The notes below the pieces were generated by a model. It ran no database searches. It worked only from the letters and a program-made list of their open reading frames with translations, and was not told where the DNA came from. 64,000 nucleotides of DNA from Campanula takesimana (Eukaryota; Streptophyta; Magnoliopsida; Asterales; Campanulaceae): assembly GCA_026119855.1 (NCBI GenBank), contig JAOWBW010000357.1, positions 186,001 to 250,000 on the forward strand, given 5' to 3'. The position numbers and the translations under genes are program-made. Below are positions 1-13,265 of this stretch, in pieces. Numbering within the stretch: the stretch's first letter is position 1; every line of letters begins with the position of its first letter.

Positions 1-692
1 AAGGTTGGAGAAAATTGTTCTTTGTCTATGAAGAACAATTTCACCAACTACGAATTGGAGGTAATTTTTTATCAATTTTATGCTTTAATATTAATCATGT
101 ATTCTTTCTCATTCTTGTTTGTCAAAGTATTTTAATCAAGTTTCTAGGGTTTCAATAATTGAACTAGTCATTATTGGTCTTTTTAACAATTTAGGGTTTT
201 AATTCCGCCATTGATTTGGGGATTAAAGCGTAGACCAATGCTTTGATTAATATATCTATTTGATGCCGTGATAGAAATCAAGTGGGTGTAGGTTTATATG
301 TTCTTTAGAACGTAATGACTCTTTAAATAATTACATGGACTTGATTTGCGAAGTGTGATTAGCTAAAGAGAAACAGATTGCAATCCGGCCGCTTCACCGT
401 CCCAATCCTTACATAAGTGAACGAATCCATGAATGGATATTGATAACTTGATTATTAACATAGCGTAGGGGAGATGATTGTGAATCTATATTCTGCAAAT
501 CCTATCATTTATATGCTAGCTCATGTTGATCATCTATCTTATTTTATTATCTTTTATTTTATTGTTTTTAAAATAGTTAATTAACGCAGAATTAATCCAA
601 GTCTCTGTGGTTTGACCCTTACTTTTGTATACTACTGCTACGGCATTTTTACACTTGCAAGGTATTTTATTACACGAGGATTTTATCCATCA
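1..692 (+). repeat. 5' LTR (partial)
   Basis: Positions 1-557 match 3778-4336. The LTR ends in ATCCATCA, seven bases before the primer binding site. Missing left part is about 548 bp, judged from the 3' LTR, giving a full LTR of about 1.24 kb. Confidence 0.8.
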
Positions 693-698
693 AGTTTT

Positions 699-716
699 TG
701 GCGCCGTTGCCGGGGA
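699..716 (+). other. Primer binding site, tRNA-Asp type
   Basis: TGGCGCCGTTGCCGGGGA matches the complement of the 3' end of plant tRNA-Asp, the usual primer of Athila-type elements. It marks the start of minus-strand DNA synthesis and the left edge of the interior. Confidence 0.85.
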
Positions 717-1192
717 CTTGCGCTTTAATTCTAGTTATTTGACTATTATTTATTTTTCTTAAAAAAAAATTATCTTGGCCAAGAAATAAAAAAAAATATT
801 TAGTTTTTGTTTCGTGTCATTCGAAAGGATCTCCTTGAGTTTGTGGGTTTATAGAGGAGTGTAAATAGTGTCACCCTCCAAAAAATATATTTTTATTTAT
901 TACTTTTAAAAAGTGCCTCCAATTTTTTTTACCTTGCAACCTTCATATATATATTTATTTATTTATTTATTTTTAGAGATTATGCTTGTGGGTAGTTTTT
1001 GTGTAGTTGCAGGTCTAAATAACAAGGAGAAGCAGTTGGACTAATGAGGAACAGATTGGGATCAAAATGAAAACAGAAAGAGTGAGTAAGGGTTAAATCA
1101 AAACTAACTGAAAGAAGTAGGAGGGCATCATGTGCATGCTTACAGCGCACACATAAATTGCAGAAGGCACGGGGGAGTCGGTTTAAAAAAAA

Positions 1193-1771
1193 ATGGTTAT
1201 CCCCAAATCAAAGGAATCCCAAGCCCGTTCTCTCCCTCAACGCCGCCGGCACTGCACCCCCTTATCGCCATCACCCACACTCCATGATCACCAGCGCCAT
1301 GCCCATCATCTCCGCGGACCTCCACCACATCAATTTCTCCATTCCGCAGTGACCCTATGTCCGGCCAATATCAACTCCGGCCTATCTCTCCTGCGTCGAT
1401 CATCTCTAGCGATTCTCAGTGCTCCCACTCTCATCTCTTCATCCATGGAATCTCCGGCGTCTAATCGCCTTGTATCAGAATCGGTGACTCATTCATGCAC
1501 ACTTCCCATCGCCGGCCTTCACCATCATCCGCATCCCCGTCCGCTTGTTCATCCTCCAATCTACAGGTTGCAGACCACCACCCTTTATTCATCGAATCGC
1601 GAGGTAACAGGTTCCAGTTATGGACCTTTAATTTTAAAGCTTTGGTTTATAGTTGCTTTTGACATTGCTTTCTTCTGTGTGATTATTTGCAATTGTCAAA
1701 ATTTGTGCTTTGATACTGGAACATTCACTTTGAAAACAATGTTTCAATGGCCACCAAGTGAATTTTGTTAA
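1193..1771 (+). other. Open frame of unknown origin inside the LARD interior
   Basis: A 192-codon frame, rich in His, Pro and Ser, that I do not recognise. The stretch 1190-1600 is clearly more C-rich than the AT-rich DNA around it. Around 1600 a good splice-donor-like sequence (GAG/GTAACA) is followed by T-rich, intron-like DNA. This could be the 5' end of a captured host gene, with a possible start at 1445, or simply non-coding DNA. No retroviral domain is visible. Confidence 0.25.
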
Positions 1772-2091
1772 TCTGCAAGTGCTCTAATTATGGCTCATAT
1801 CGAAAATCTTGCTGGAATGTTGGTGGGTTTATAAGATGATATTGTGGATCTATTACTCTCTACCTTGTGAGGTTGTGATATCAGTGTTGGCTCTCCAATG
1901 GTAAGTATACTTTTAAAGTGGTGGTTGAGTGATGTTATTATGTTAGTAGGAGCCATAATCACCCTGTATGTGTTAATTTTCTTCTTAATTTGTGTTACAA
2001 TGAGAACATTTCTCATTCTAAGTTTGGGGGTGGGAATGTATTTCTAATTTATTTATTTTTAATTTTTTTTAGTTTGAAAATATGTTTTTTT

Positions 2092-2170
2092 TTTGTCGGG
2101 TTCGAACTACGGTGACCTGAGCCCCTTATTGTCCTAGGGGGAACGTAGGCAACTTTGGTGCGGTCAAACT
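2092..2170 (+). other. Post-pol motif shared with gypsy element D
   Basis: The run TTCGAACTACGGTGACCTGA ... GAACGTAGGCAACTTTGGTG reappears, reverse-complemented, at 57943-58007 just after the pol of minus-strand element D. Both are therefore in the sense orientation of their own element. Function unknown; a cis-acting RNA element is one possibility. Confidence 0.6.
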
Positions 2171-2742
2171 CATTTCCTTGCTTTTGATAAAAGAAAAAAA
2201 AAACTCTCGTAGTTTCTGTACTCTTTACTATTTTACTACCTCCAATGATGATTTATTTTGCAAAAAGGGATAAAAGCTTGTGAATTTTTGTACATGTGGA
2301 ATTTATTAAATATTTAACTTATGTTCCATGATTAAGTTATAACTCTCTAGTGCACTATTCAATATATATAATATCTTTGGGTGATTAAAATTTTGGGTAT
2401 CTTTATCGAGTTATAGTACCCTAGCATTATCTTATGTAAGATTGTGTGATTAAAGGGTAGGCATGAGTTAAATTGGACTGTGAGTCTACTTGAAGTGAGT
2501 CCCAGTTGAGTATAAAAAAATTCCCCAATAAAATGGTCTTAGGTAAGAAGAGTGGGAAAAATGTCAAGGAGTGAAAGCATTGAATCGAATGCTCGCAAAA
2601 ATGTGGTAAAGGCCAAAATAAAAGGGATATGTGGTAATACGATAATTCCCAATCCTTGGTGCCAATCCCCATTCCAAGAATAAATAAAAATTCTTGTACC
2701 TACGAAGACCTAAATGGCCAGAAATATGAATAACTTTATTAT

Positions 2743-2744
<2 letters not shown>

Positions 2745-2783
<39 letters not shown>
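2745..2783. repeat. (AT)n microsatellite
   Basis: About 19 uninterrupted AT dinucleotides inside the LARD interior. Confidence 0.95.
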
Positions 2784-2787
<4 letters not shown>

Positions 2788-3212
2788 TAAAGGGGAATCA
2801 AGCGATAAATTGTATGAAAGCTCATTAAAGGAGAATCATGTGTTGAATTTTTCTTATGCCTTGGTTTAATACAGATTCAACAAGAGAATGTTTGGGTACT
2901 ATGCTTTATAAAGTTATTCATATCTTGGTAGGCTAAGGAATGGTATTTATATTCTATATGCACAAGAGATTTATAGCTTGATCATTTTGCCTAAGAAAAA
3001 TATTTAATTTATTCCAAGTGTATAGTCATTTGCATGGTTTTGTTCCTAACCCGTGTTGAGACGTATGGTAGTATGTTTTTCATGTTTACTACGGGAGAGA
3101 CCCAAAAATATTGTAGTAGTTTTCTTTATTTTCGTGTTATAGAAGTATTTATGTTTAGTGTTTAGTAGTTTAGTTTTATTTTTTTATTTTTACTTGAGGA
3201 CAAGTAAATGAT

Positions 3213-3228
3213 TAAGTTTGGGGGTATT
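3213..3228 (+). other. Polypurine tract
   Basis: AAGTTTGGGGGTAT lies directly against the 3' LTR and would prime plus-strand synthesis. A similar TAAGTTTGGGGGTG occurs near 2018, as internal second tracts do in some Athila elements. Confidence 0.75.
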
Positions 3229-4337
3229 TGATGAATGAGTTTTTACTCATTCTATTGGGTACTTTTAGGCTTAATTATTGCTTTGTTCTCAAGCTTTTGT
3301 TATTTGATTTGGGTCTTTTTGTGTTTTTGTTGTGTAGGGTGGTTATGTGCTCAATCTAGAAGAAAGGGGATGAAAATGAGCTTAATTTATAAATGTTGGC
3401 AAGGCCAAGGACTGCTGTGAAAGACTGCTGAAATCTAGGGACCAATATGCCAGTTCTGGAACTTTAGGACCAAACTGCAATGAACTGAAAGTCTGTGGAC
3501 TAAACTGAAAAATCATGAAACTTCAGGGACTAAAGTGCAATTTCAGAATTTAGCCATATTTTGAGCTGAAAAGTCAGCCGCACGCATAAGATGGAAGATT
3601 TAGATTTTTTTAGATTATTTAGGATTTTATTATTATTTAGTTTCCTTTTTCTTTTGATTTCCTTTTTCTTTTATAATTCCTTTAAGATTTAGGTTAGTTT
3701 TTACCCTATAAATACTAGACTAGGTTTTTAGTATTTTTTATGAATCATGTAGCTAGCTAATATTTTGTAAGGTTTGCAAGGTTGGAGAAAATCGTTCTTT
3801 GTCTATCAAGAACAATTTCACCAACTACGAATTGAAGGTAAATTTTTATCAATTTTATGCTTTAATATTAATCTTGTATTCTTTCTCATTCTTGTTTGTC
3901 AAAGTATTTTAATCAAGTTTCTAGGGTTTTAATAATTGAACTAGTCATTATTAGCCTTTTTAACAATTTAGGGTTTTAACTCCGCCATTGATTTGGGGAT
4001 TAAAGCGTAGACCAATGCTTTGATTAATATATCTATTTGATGCCGTGATAGAAATCAAGTGGGTGTGGGTTTATATGTTCCTTAGAACGTAATGACTCTT
4101 TAAAAAATTACATGGACTTGATTTGCGAAGTGTGATTAGCTAAAGAGAAACAGATTGCAATCCGGCCGCCTCACCGTCCCAATCCTTACATAAGTGAACG
4201 AATCCATGAATTGAGATTGATAACTTGATTATTATCATAACGTAGGGGAGATGATTGTGAATCTATATTCTGCAAATTCTATCATTTATATGCTAGCTCA
4301 TGTTGATCTTCTATCTTATTTTATTATCTTTTATTTT
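3229..4337 (+). repeat. 3' LTR, truncated at its end
   Basis: Begins TGATGAATGAG after the polypurine tract and matches the 5' LTR from 3778 to about 4336. TATAAATA at 3707-3714 is the likely promoter box of the LTR. Homology stops in a T-rich run at 4337. Confidence 0.8.
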
Positions 4338-6136
4338 TTTCAAATCATATTTCTATCTTGCTAGGATTAGTATATTTTTTTTTTGTTTTCTTTTTATAGG
4401 ATGATAGAAATCTATGACATTGGCTTACTGTGTGCATTGACTTGGGACATAAACTTAATAAAAAAAAATTATTCATTTGAAAACATGTTTCTACCAAGTA
4501 CAATGAATTAGCCTTTGTTATAGTAGGTAATGGTCTCAATCAAATAGGGGGAGATTGTTGGGTATGATTATTATAAACCACTCCTATTACTTAATTTGAT
4601 TGATCCCATGACCTAATTTTATCTTTTATGGACTTTAGGATATATTGTAAGAATTTTTATACTTCATTTAGTTAAGTCCATTTTTAGATAGTCTAGGCTT
4701 GTGAAGATTCACTCCTCAAATTTTGAAGAAAACTGTCTAAGGCAACTTACCTCACAAGTGACCACCCTTTGAGCAGTCACAAGTGACCACACCTAAATCA
4801 GTCACAAGTGATCGCACCAGACTCACTCTCAAGTGACGGCACCAAGTTCGTTCTCAAGTTGCCGCACTTGTAGTGACCGCAAGTCACTTAGCTTGCCTTA
4901 TGAAGACCGAAGACCGAAGACTGAAGACTCAACTCAAGTTTGGTTAAACTTAACCATGGTCACACTAGTGTCCAAAACCTCGGTTAGTTTATAACGTTGC
5001 AAGATTCAAAATTCAAATTTTGAATTCAACTGTCAACTAACGGTTTGATGGTACATTTGGACCACCACTACTCTGCAATAAAAGAACAACTCAGATTGAG
5101 CTCCAATTAGAATTCAGTAGCTCATTGTCCTCCAAACTTGCTCCCCAAGATTTCTAACGGCTACCTCTCCATTCAAGGCTATAAATAGTCCTTGAGTTCT
5201 TTATTGAACATTGCTGAGATTCAAAGAGAGAAATTACTGTTGAAATACTTAGTGATTGAAGATCATATTCAAGATTTCCATAATCATTTGAACCTTCAAG
5301 CACTTACCTTTAAATCTTCAAAGATCTCCAGCAACTTTCAAGCACACCACATCTCAAGCCCAGCAACACACAAGATTCATTAGACTCTTAATCATATACA
5401 TTATATAGAGTTCTTGATTCTTTACACACACACACCCCGATTGATCAATCACATAGATTGCATCATTAGGGATACACTGGTCTAAGTCTAGGATTTATTC
5501 TTCATAGAAATAGGTTGTTGATTCAAAGCTTCATCTCTATAATTTGTACTCAAGGAAGAATCAATATATACCTCATTCAAAATCCAAGACTGACCATCTT
5601 GGTAAAGGACGTAGATCTTTTAACAGATCGAACATTTCCAAATCCTTACGTCATTTACTTACTGCTCTTTACATTTCTGCAAATTTACTTTCAGCACTTG
5701 TTCATCTTGTTCGTATTGTTCATATTAATCTTGTTTGTCGTTTAGTATTTTTGATCTTTCAGATATCCAAACTTTTTGTGAATTGTGTTTGTATGTTTAT
5801 CCTATTTCCTAATCTAAAATCTGACTAACTTATCATTTGCCAAAACTTCCAAGACATTATCTTTTAATATCTCAACCTACCGCACCCTAGTTTCCGCACT
5901 CTACCTACCGCAACTAAACCTACCGCACTGTTTCAATCAAAAACAACTCTAACTTATTTATATCGAAAACTTCCGCTGTGCATATTACTCTTGAACTAGT
6001 GGTTTTTAAGTGGCCGCAAAATTCATTGAGTAAGCATAAGGTTGAATTTTGAAAAAGGGTTAAAATTTTAAATAGGCTATTCACCCCCCCCCCTCTAGCT
6101 TCTTTTCATACCCTTGTTGTGTCTTTGGGACCAACA
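4338..6136 (+). mobile_element. 3' end of a copia-like element: short interior tail plus LTR
   Basis: About 218 bp of interior ends in the purine tract AAATAGGGGGAGATT, followed by an LTR at 4556-6136 that begins TGTTGGGTATG and ends TTTGGGACCAACA. The 5' part of the element is gone. The same LTR, reverse-complemented, occurs as a solo LTR at 27184-28666. TATAAATA at 5180-5187 is the likely LTR promoter. No coding domain survives. Confidence 0.75.
4556..6136 (+). repeat. LTR (1.58 kb), TGTTGGG...CCAACA family
   Basis: Bounded on the left by the polypurine tract; ends in inverted TGTTGG/CCAACA. Homologous in inverted orientation to 27184-28666. Confidence 0.8.
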
Positions 6137-6559
6137 CCTACTCTAGGTATAATACATATTGAATAATGAATTCTTTCATAGAGTCCAACTCTATTAAAAT
6201 ACATTACTTCATGGAATCCAATTCCATGAACAATACGTATTCTACAATGCATCTCCAAATCTGAAAAACGCGAATTCAGAAATCTGCATTGCACACGAAC
6301 TGCACAAAAATCTACACGAATCCGTGCATTGCACGCGAACTGCATGAAAATTTTGCACAAATTATGGACTGCACGTGATCTGCACGAAAATTCTGGACGA
6401 AAATTCTGCACGAAAACGTGTATTGCACGGGAACTCCTGGATATTTGACTGAATCGTGTATAATCCACTTTCCGAATAAAGTATTTTGACCCTTTTGCCT
6501 GAGTTACACGAAATTGGGAAAAGACAATCAAACTTTCTGTTTCTAGGCGAAGAAGATAG

Positions 6560-7936
6560 TGTTGGATATTATGCCCTAGGCCCTTGAGAAAGGCCTATGC
6601 GTTATATCATAGCTTCATTGTTATAGAGATAACAAACCCGATTATTATATCGTTTGCATGTTTATTATAATAATCATTGTCCCTAGCACTTATGAAGGGC
6701 TAGCATGAGTTTGATGGATAATCATATGATGATTATAGCGCATAGGATGCGGATTAAACTTGTGGGTACATGTTGGAGAACAAGTACTGGATAGACCCGT
6801 TATAAGATTTATGTCATGGTCAAATGTCATAATTAAATTTCATAATAGTTATATCATTCATCCTTAGACCTGAGATTATCATAGTCTTCCACATGATGAA
6901 CATTATGTTTGACGTACTCAAACGCTACCCCTAACCGGGTGGTTATAAAGGCTACGATTGGCATAATCGGATTCCTGTAGGGAAGAATGATAAGTCAAGA
7001 TGGGATTTGTCCCTCTCTCAAGAGAGATATCTGCTTGGCCACTCGATGAGTGAGATTGATAAAAGTGTACGGCCGTACCCAAATGAATTGAATCGTTCAA
7101 TGTTATTTGCTCATATCAATCTACTCCGGATCGAGAAAGCATTGGACAACATAAGTTGACATGGACCATGACTTATGTCCAATATGATATCGCGTGACAA
7201 AGGGAATATGATATGTTCTATAAGGTAACTTTGGGCTTTCAAAGTTATACTATTTGGGTAGTCATAATGGCTTGCTAGAGTCCGCTTATGATTTACGAGG
7301 TCTTCGGACTCGTTGCCAACATAGTATAATCCTATTGGGTCACACACGCAGAACGGATCTTACTTGGCACGAAAAACGAGAAAAACTGGGAAGTGGAAAA
7401 ACCAGCCGTACGGATGGTTTGGACTAGCCGTACGGATAGTTTGTCCGCTGACGAGTTTTTGTCAGATTTCTTTCTGAGAAAGGAATCCTTTAACCTAATG
7501 GAATTAGGTTTCTCCCAGTTTATATTATGTGTTCTCTTCAGCCGAAAACTAAGCCTTAGGCATTGATTTTGGAAATCAACAAGAGTTTCTTGGAGAGAGA
7601 AAAACACATATTATACTAAGGTTATTAGGGTTTGATTTTTTCTCATCATCAAACCGTAATAATCAAAGGGAGATTGAAGAATGGTTCTTCAATCATATTT
7701 TTCAAGCCTAAGGATCTAGCAGTCAAATCAAGAAGCGTTCTTGAGTCCGTTCGATGTGTGGATACCGATAGAGGGTGTTTCCTTTAGCACCTCAAAGTCC
7801 GTGTTCATGGATTCGATCTTCAAGGGTATGTTTCTTTCATCTTGTATTTAATTTAATCAACATGCACAGATCCGGGCTCTTGGGTGTTTGATTTTATCTG
7901 TTTATTCCGCTGCGCAAGATGCATCAGAACCCAACA
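6560..7936 (+). repeat. Element B 5' LTR
   Basis: Starts TGTTGGATATTATG after TSD GATAG and ends CCCAACA before the primer binding site. Contains two copies of GCCGTACGGAT(G/A)GTTTG at 7405 and 7427. Confidence 0.92.
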
Positions 7937-7937
7937 G

Positions 7938-7952
7938 TGGTATCAAAGCCCC
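7938..7952 (+). other. Element B primer binding site (tRNA-iMet type)
   Basis: TGGTATCAAAGCCCC has one mismatch to the usual copia site TGGTATCAGAGC. Confidence 0.8.
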
Positions 7953-8284
7953 GTTCATTGTTGATTATTTTAGTATATCATGTTGAAATTGTTTAATTCG
8001 ATTATATAATATCTACATGATAATAAGATGAATGTGTGATTTGAGTTTTATATATGAGATATAAAGGTTTATGAGCATGAATATGGGGATTATGTAATTA
8101 TTTTATTGATTTGATCCATATGAATAATTGCATGTTTGGGATATCAATAAATAATTGGATTATGTATATTGATAATTTGGATCTAGTTTGTGTATGTAAT
8201 AAATTGTTTATTCATGGTATTGATTAGATCTAATTAAATTCGTAATCTGTAAATTCATATTTCTGTAATCTGATTATGTATAAA

Positions 8285-8960
8285 CATGATATTGGAGTTG
8301 GTCGAATTTCTGAGATTCTGAAAAAACTGGAAATCTGGGATCCTACCAATGGATCCGTACGGATGGTTTGGATGATGCCAAACTGATCCGTACGGATAGT
8401 TTGGAAATTCTCAGATTTGATTTTCTTTTCTGGTGTTCAGATTATTCTGAAAATTGTTTACAGAATTCGAATCTGGAAACTGGAACTGCTTTCAGACGGC
8501 TGGTTTTCGAAACCGTGTTTCCTGAAACAGTTTTCGGCCGAAGAATTCAAAAGGAATTGCAGAAATCAGAGTTCTAAAGAGTTTAGAACTGTTGTAATCT
8601 GTGAGATTAAGAGACAATGAAAGATCTTGAAACAAGTATCCAATCTATACGGGAATGTGGAGGCCTTTTGGCTTAGTTTCGATCGTATAGAGAAGTTGCT
8701 TGGTTTCTTGATCTTAGCACAGAAATATGGATGCCTTTTGGCTTAGTTTCAGCCGTGCGGTTTGTGCTTTCAATTTCAAGATGCTCTGCGGATACAGTTT
8801 CAGAATTCTGAAGAGTTCAGAGTTTATGTGACCTGTATGAAAGAGCTGTACGGATAAATCTGGATGCTTCCAGAAACATCCGTACAGATGGTTTGGGCAT
8901 TACTGATTCTGATCTGTTTCAGACGGCAGGTTTTGGAAACCGTGTTTCTTGAAACAGTTT
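8285..8960 (+). repeat. Imperfect internal repeats after the element B leader
   Basis: The words CAGACGGC(T/A)GGTTTT and GAAACAGTTTT occur near 8495 and 8920. GGATGCCTTTTGGCTTAG and a near copy occur near 8655 and 8727. Four CCGTACGGAT-type motifs are interspersed at 8354, 8387, 8845 and 8879. The stretch is not coding in any obvious way. Confidence 0.6.
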
Positions 8961-11900
8961 TAGTTCATAAGTCCAGACAGTTACTGAGATCATAATCTTA
9001 AAGGAGTTTAAGGTTAGTGTAATCTCAATGTTTCAGAATTTATCCCTATACAAAGTGCAAATAGTTTGCAGAGAAGGAAACTATATTTGTATTAATTCAT
9101 TGCATGGACCAATGGCAGGCTTACGCCTTGTTTCTGGGAATGTGAATGAAATATCCAATCTGTAAATCGTTTACAGATAATTTAGATTCCGTCCCCACAA
9201 TGTTGCTTCATAATTGAATCACAAGATTTTGCTTTTGTTAATTAATTTGATTAGTTAACCTTGATTATGCAAAGACTATATTATATTATGACATAATTAA
9301 ATATATGATGCATATCTCTAAGAAAATAAACCTTCTTAAAACTTAAGTCATGTGCCAATCCATTATTAAAACACTTGTGAGTACACCGGGTATTTTTATG
9401 TGGGCTCTGCCAAAGCGAGGTGCATTAATTCTATCAGTGTATGAGCAAGATGAGGAATGAGAGTTTCCTATACGTTTAACGTGGTTTGACTTAATTAGGC
9501 TATCAAAAGACAAAGTTTTGGGCCTAAGGCACAAGATGAGATTAAAACATGTCTGACATAAGATGTCTAACAAATCTCATAAAGGATCTAAGAATCATAT
9601 ATGATATGATTGACAAAGAGTTGTCTACCTAATTAATTTAATTTTGAGCAGTATCGCCAAAGCGGACTTGAAATTAAATTAAAGTTGGATCTTAGCCTAC
9701 TTAAATTATATTATACAATTGTTGTATTTGAAGATGTATAATTTAGTGGGAGTATTTATGAAATACATTATATGTCTCTAAATGATAATGGTATGAAATA
9801 TATGTGTATATTTATTTGCATATTTTGTAGAATGTCTTAAACTATAATCATGTATAATCACTGCAATAGACCCCACTTAAAAAGAATAAGATTAACTTCC
9901 TTGACCTAGTCATGAGCTTAAGAATTGTTCTAAAGCAAGAACGGAAGTTATGAATTCTTAATAAATCATATTCCTAAGAAACCTTATGCCTTAAGGGTGG
10001 ACAAAGACATTGATTAGAAACATGTGGATGATTCTATAGATGTCAACTGTCCTACGACTTGCTATCATGTGTTTGGAACTTTAGAACTATCTAAAACGTA
10101 TGAATGCTTATGCGATAAGCAATCTCGTAGGAAACGTTCCTACAAGCAAGAGAGGCAAATAAAGTTTGAGATTGATTAGAGCCTAACATTCATGTGATGA
10201 ACGAAAGGTATGTTAACAAGTTCTCATGTTTTGAACATAGAGAAACATATTAATTACCTTAGATGGCTCGGTAATCAAGTTAGTTTGGAACTAACAACGG
10301 ATTTTATATTGATTCATGAGCGACATTTGATGTTTAAAATGCTAAGTCTTAATATCAAATAGAAACATTCTCAAACTCTAAAGGTTAATAAGGACAAGGA
10401 TTTAAGATAAAGGGAAGACAAGAGTTGTCAAGCCTAAAGGAAATATTTGTGGCAAAACCTAAAATCCAAAGAATGTAATTTGTACCTTGGCAATAGGATT
10501 GACCGTTGGTGAAATTACAATTTGAATTAAAAGATCAAAAGGAATGGTAGTTGGACTACAACTTCAAGTATTTATGTTAAAATTTCTACTTGTAAGGGTA
10601 AAGATTAACCTATGTGGCAATAATGATGCAATGGTTGCAACATTAATCATAGGAACTTGTGAAGTGTCTTTACCTAATAAGTTCATATTTGTTTTGAACA
10701 AATGGTGCTATGTTCTTATTTTAAGTAGAAATATTATTTTGGTTTCTTCATTACAAGATTATGGATATTTCCTATTTCGAATAAGAAAGTGTTCCCTTAA
10801 ATATGATTTGCCTTATTGTATTGCTAATCATATAATGGGACTTAATATTCTTATCTTGGAAGAACAAAATAATGAGTGTAAACGTAAATAAAGGAAATCT
10901 GAATCTAAGGATGTAAGCGTTACTTTCTTAAAGCATTGATGTCTATATCAATAATAAGAAACACATATCTAAAATTCCATGGGAATGACTTTTAATTCAC
11001 ATGATTTCGAATCTTGTGATAGATGTGAGTCTTAGAAATTGATCAAGATACTTTTTGCTAATCGTAGTAAGAGGAAGTACTCTTTTTAACTTATACATTT
11101 TGATGTATGTAGTTTATTAAAGTAACAATGCTAGAAAGGATTTAAACACCTCATGGCAAAAGTATTAATGTACACTGATTAGATCAAAGTAATGAATATT
11201 TGAGCCTTGGACTCGATGAGAATTCTGCAGAAAGTCTGCAATTTAAGAAAAACAGAATCTGGAAACAGCAGCCGTACGGATGATGTCCCAAAAGTTTACA
11301 GATTGACTGTAAAATGCAGTTTTTTGCCTCATGATAAGTCAAACTGGTCTTTAATTAACCGTCTGGATTATGTGCTGGAAACAGCTGCGCTTACACTAAA
11401 TTGAGATTCATCTAAGGTGGTTCGACTGATGCCATATGAGATATGGAATGAAAGAAAACTTGGTTTGTCTTTCATAAAGATTTATGATGTGATGATTTTG
11501 AGAAAAGTTTTGTCTTGGATAAAATCACACCTAAATCTAATAAATATATTTTATGGGATATCTTAATGATATTAATTCTACACCCTTTAGAGTACAAATC
11601 GTTTGTTACTCTAAATAGCACTTTCTAGATAAATCGTTTATCTCTAAAGAACTAGTGGGAGTAAAATGTATCTCGAATAGTTCAAGACCCGAAAAAATTG
11701 ACATGGAACCTAAGATGGAAGTTGAACAAATATTCACAAGGAGTTGTGGAAATTCGTTCAAGTATACACAAGAAATTTGCACAACTGATAGGATACTATC
11801 TATAACAAGAAATATTGATTTCTCGTAATAGAAAGTAATAGGGAAGATATCATTGCGAATGATTGACCTATTACCTATCAAGATGCAAAGTCCGCTCCGG

Positions 11901-12079
11901 ATTTAGATCAATGACTTGAAGTCATAAAATCTAAAAGTGTATATTGATTAAGCAAGACTAATTGAGAAAAGTTAATTCATAATGTCGATTATGATGAAAC
12001 TTCATCACCCGTAGTCATGCTTAATGTTATTAGAATTCTTATTGTCATGACTTCATATTTTGAATATGTAATATGACAG

Positions 12080-12850
12080 ATGGATGTCAAAACTATATTC
12101 CTTAACAGGAACTTACATTAGGATGTGTTTGATACAACCTAAAAGTTTTGATTAATCCATAAAATTCTAATAAGATATTCAAGTTGCAGAAATTCATGAG
12201 ATGGATTGAAGCAAACTACTTAGAGTGAAATTTCATTTTGATGTAGTATTCAAAGAGTTTGAATTCATCAAAGATGAAACTTGTGATTACAATAAATTTA
12301 GTGGGAGCGTAATTTTATTCATAGTCTAATATATATATATGGTTGATATATAAATCATTTTGAAAGAGTTTCTAAATGAAAGACTTGGATGAAGCCGCCT
12401 ACATCCTTGGACTGATTTATGGAGATAAATCTAAAACGTTGATTGGTTAAAGTCAAAGTACTAATAAAGACAAGATAGTGAAAAGTTCACTATGCAAGAC
12501 TCTTGGAGAGGTTACTTGTGAAAGTCTAATGGCATTAATCTTTGCAAGATTTAGTCTTACTGGAAGACTAATGAGCAAGAGTACATGATTAGGATTCCAT
12601 ATGCTTCGGCAATTGGATCTATCATGTAAGCCATGTAAATGTACTAAGACCGTATGTCTCATATACTTGGAGTATGATGAGATGATACCAATCAGATCCT
12701 AGTGAGAGTCACTAGTTAAGAAACACTCTTATGTTCTCTAAAATGAACTAAAGGATGCGTTCTTGATCTTTGATGGAATATAAAATGATCCTGTAAATAG
12801 TTACAAAGATGCATTCTTACAAACCATCAAAGATAAATATTGCAGTATAA
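12080..12850 (+). pseudogene. Remnant of copia reverse transcriptase / RNase H
   Basis: Frame fragments keep hallmark copia wording: MDVKTIFLNRNL near 12080 (family pattern MDVKTAFLNG), MKDLDEAAYILG near 12375, and RIPYASAIGSIM near 12592. Stops and frame changes interrupt them throughout. This identifies element B as Ty1/copia and shows that it cannot encode a working polymerase. Confidence 0.75.
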
Positions 12851-13265
12851 ATATATGTCTAAGTTTAATAATGGTGTTAGAAGAGTTCTAAGTATACCAT
12901 TAATATTCTACAAAAGGTTAAGTATCTAGTGGCATGAGATGCAACTAGAAAAATGTTAAGATTAAGATTCTAATTAGTAAACTAGAAATCGTTTCTAGTG
13001 TCACTAATTTAATGTACCTTCATTGTGTCAATAATCGTTATTACACAAGTCAAGGGACTAATATCTTATCTAGACATATACTCAGACATTTCTATCTTAC
13101 TCGAGAAATCGTCAAAGATAGGAGATGTCAAAATATGCAAAATACCTTATGATAATAACAAGGATAATTATCCTACGTAAGCTCATTTGCAATTATGATG
13201 GAGATCATAACTAAGCTCAATGGGTATTGGATACACTTTGATTGGGCCTAGTGCAAGTGGGAGAT

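Larger units (their letters stand above)
1..4337 (+). mobile_element. Athila-like non-autonomous LTR retrotransposon, 5' end cut by window edge
   Basis: Direct repeats at 1-692 and 3229-4337 are the two LTRs; the window opens inside the 5' LTR. A tRNA-Asp-type primer binding site follows the 5' LTR. A polypurine tract (AAGTTTGGGGGTAT) precedes the 3' LTR, which begins TGATGAATG; LTRs end ATCCATCA. The wording just before the 3' LTR (GAGGACAAG, then the TTTGGGGG tract) is typical of Athila-type elements. The 2.5-kb interior has no gag or pol, so it must have moved with proteins supplied in trans. I count about 19 differences over the 557 bp where both LTRs can be compared (about 3.4%). The 3' LTR lacks its last ~135 bp, replaced at about 4337 by the next element. 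Confidence 0.8.

Noticed and set aside
5515..5828. Hydrophobic small frames in the copia-like LTR as membrane proteins
   Set aside because: AT-rich LTR DNA gives Leu/Ile/Phe-rich frames by chance; the frame is not kept in the homologous LTR at 27184-28666.
6106..6531. Minus-strand 141-codon frame as a gene
   Set aside because: It is made of repeated TGCACG words from the element E interior and runs into the neighbouring LTR; no domain.
10544..10891. 115-codon frame in element B as an intact gene
   Set aside because: Lies in the decayed copia interior; at most a gag/protease-region remnant, without a clear motif.
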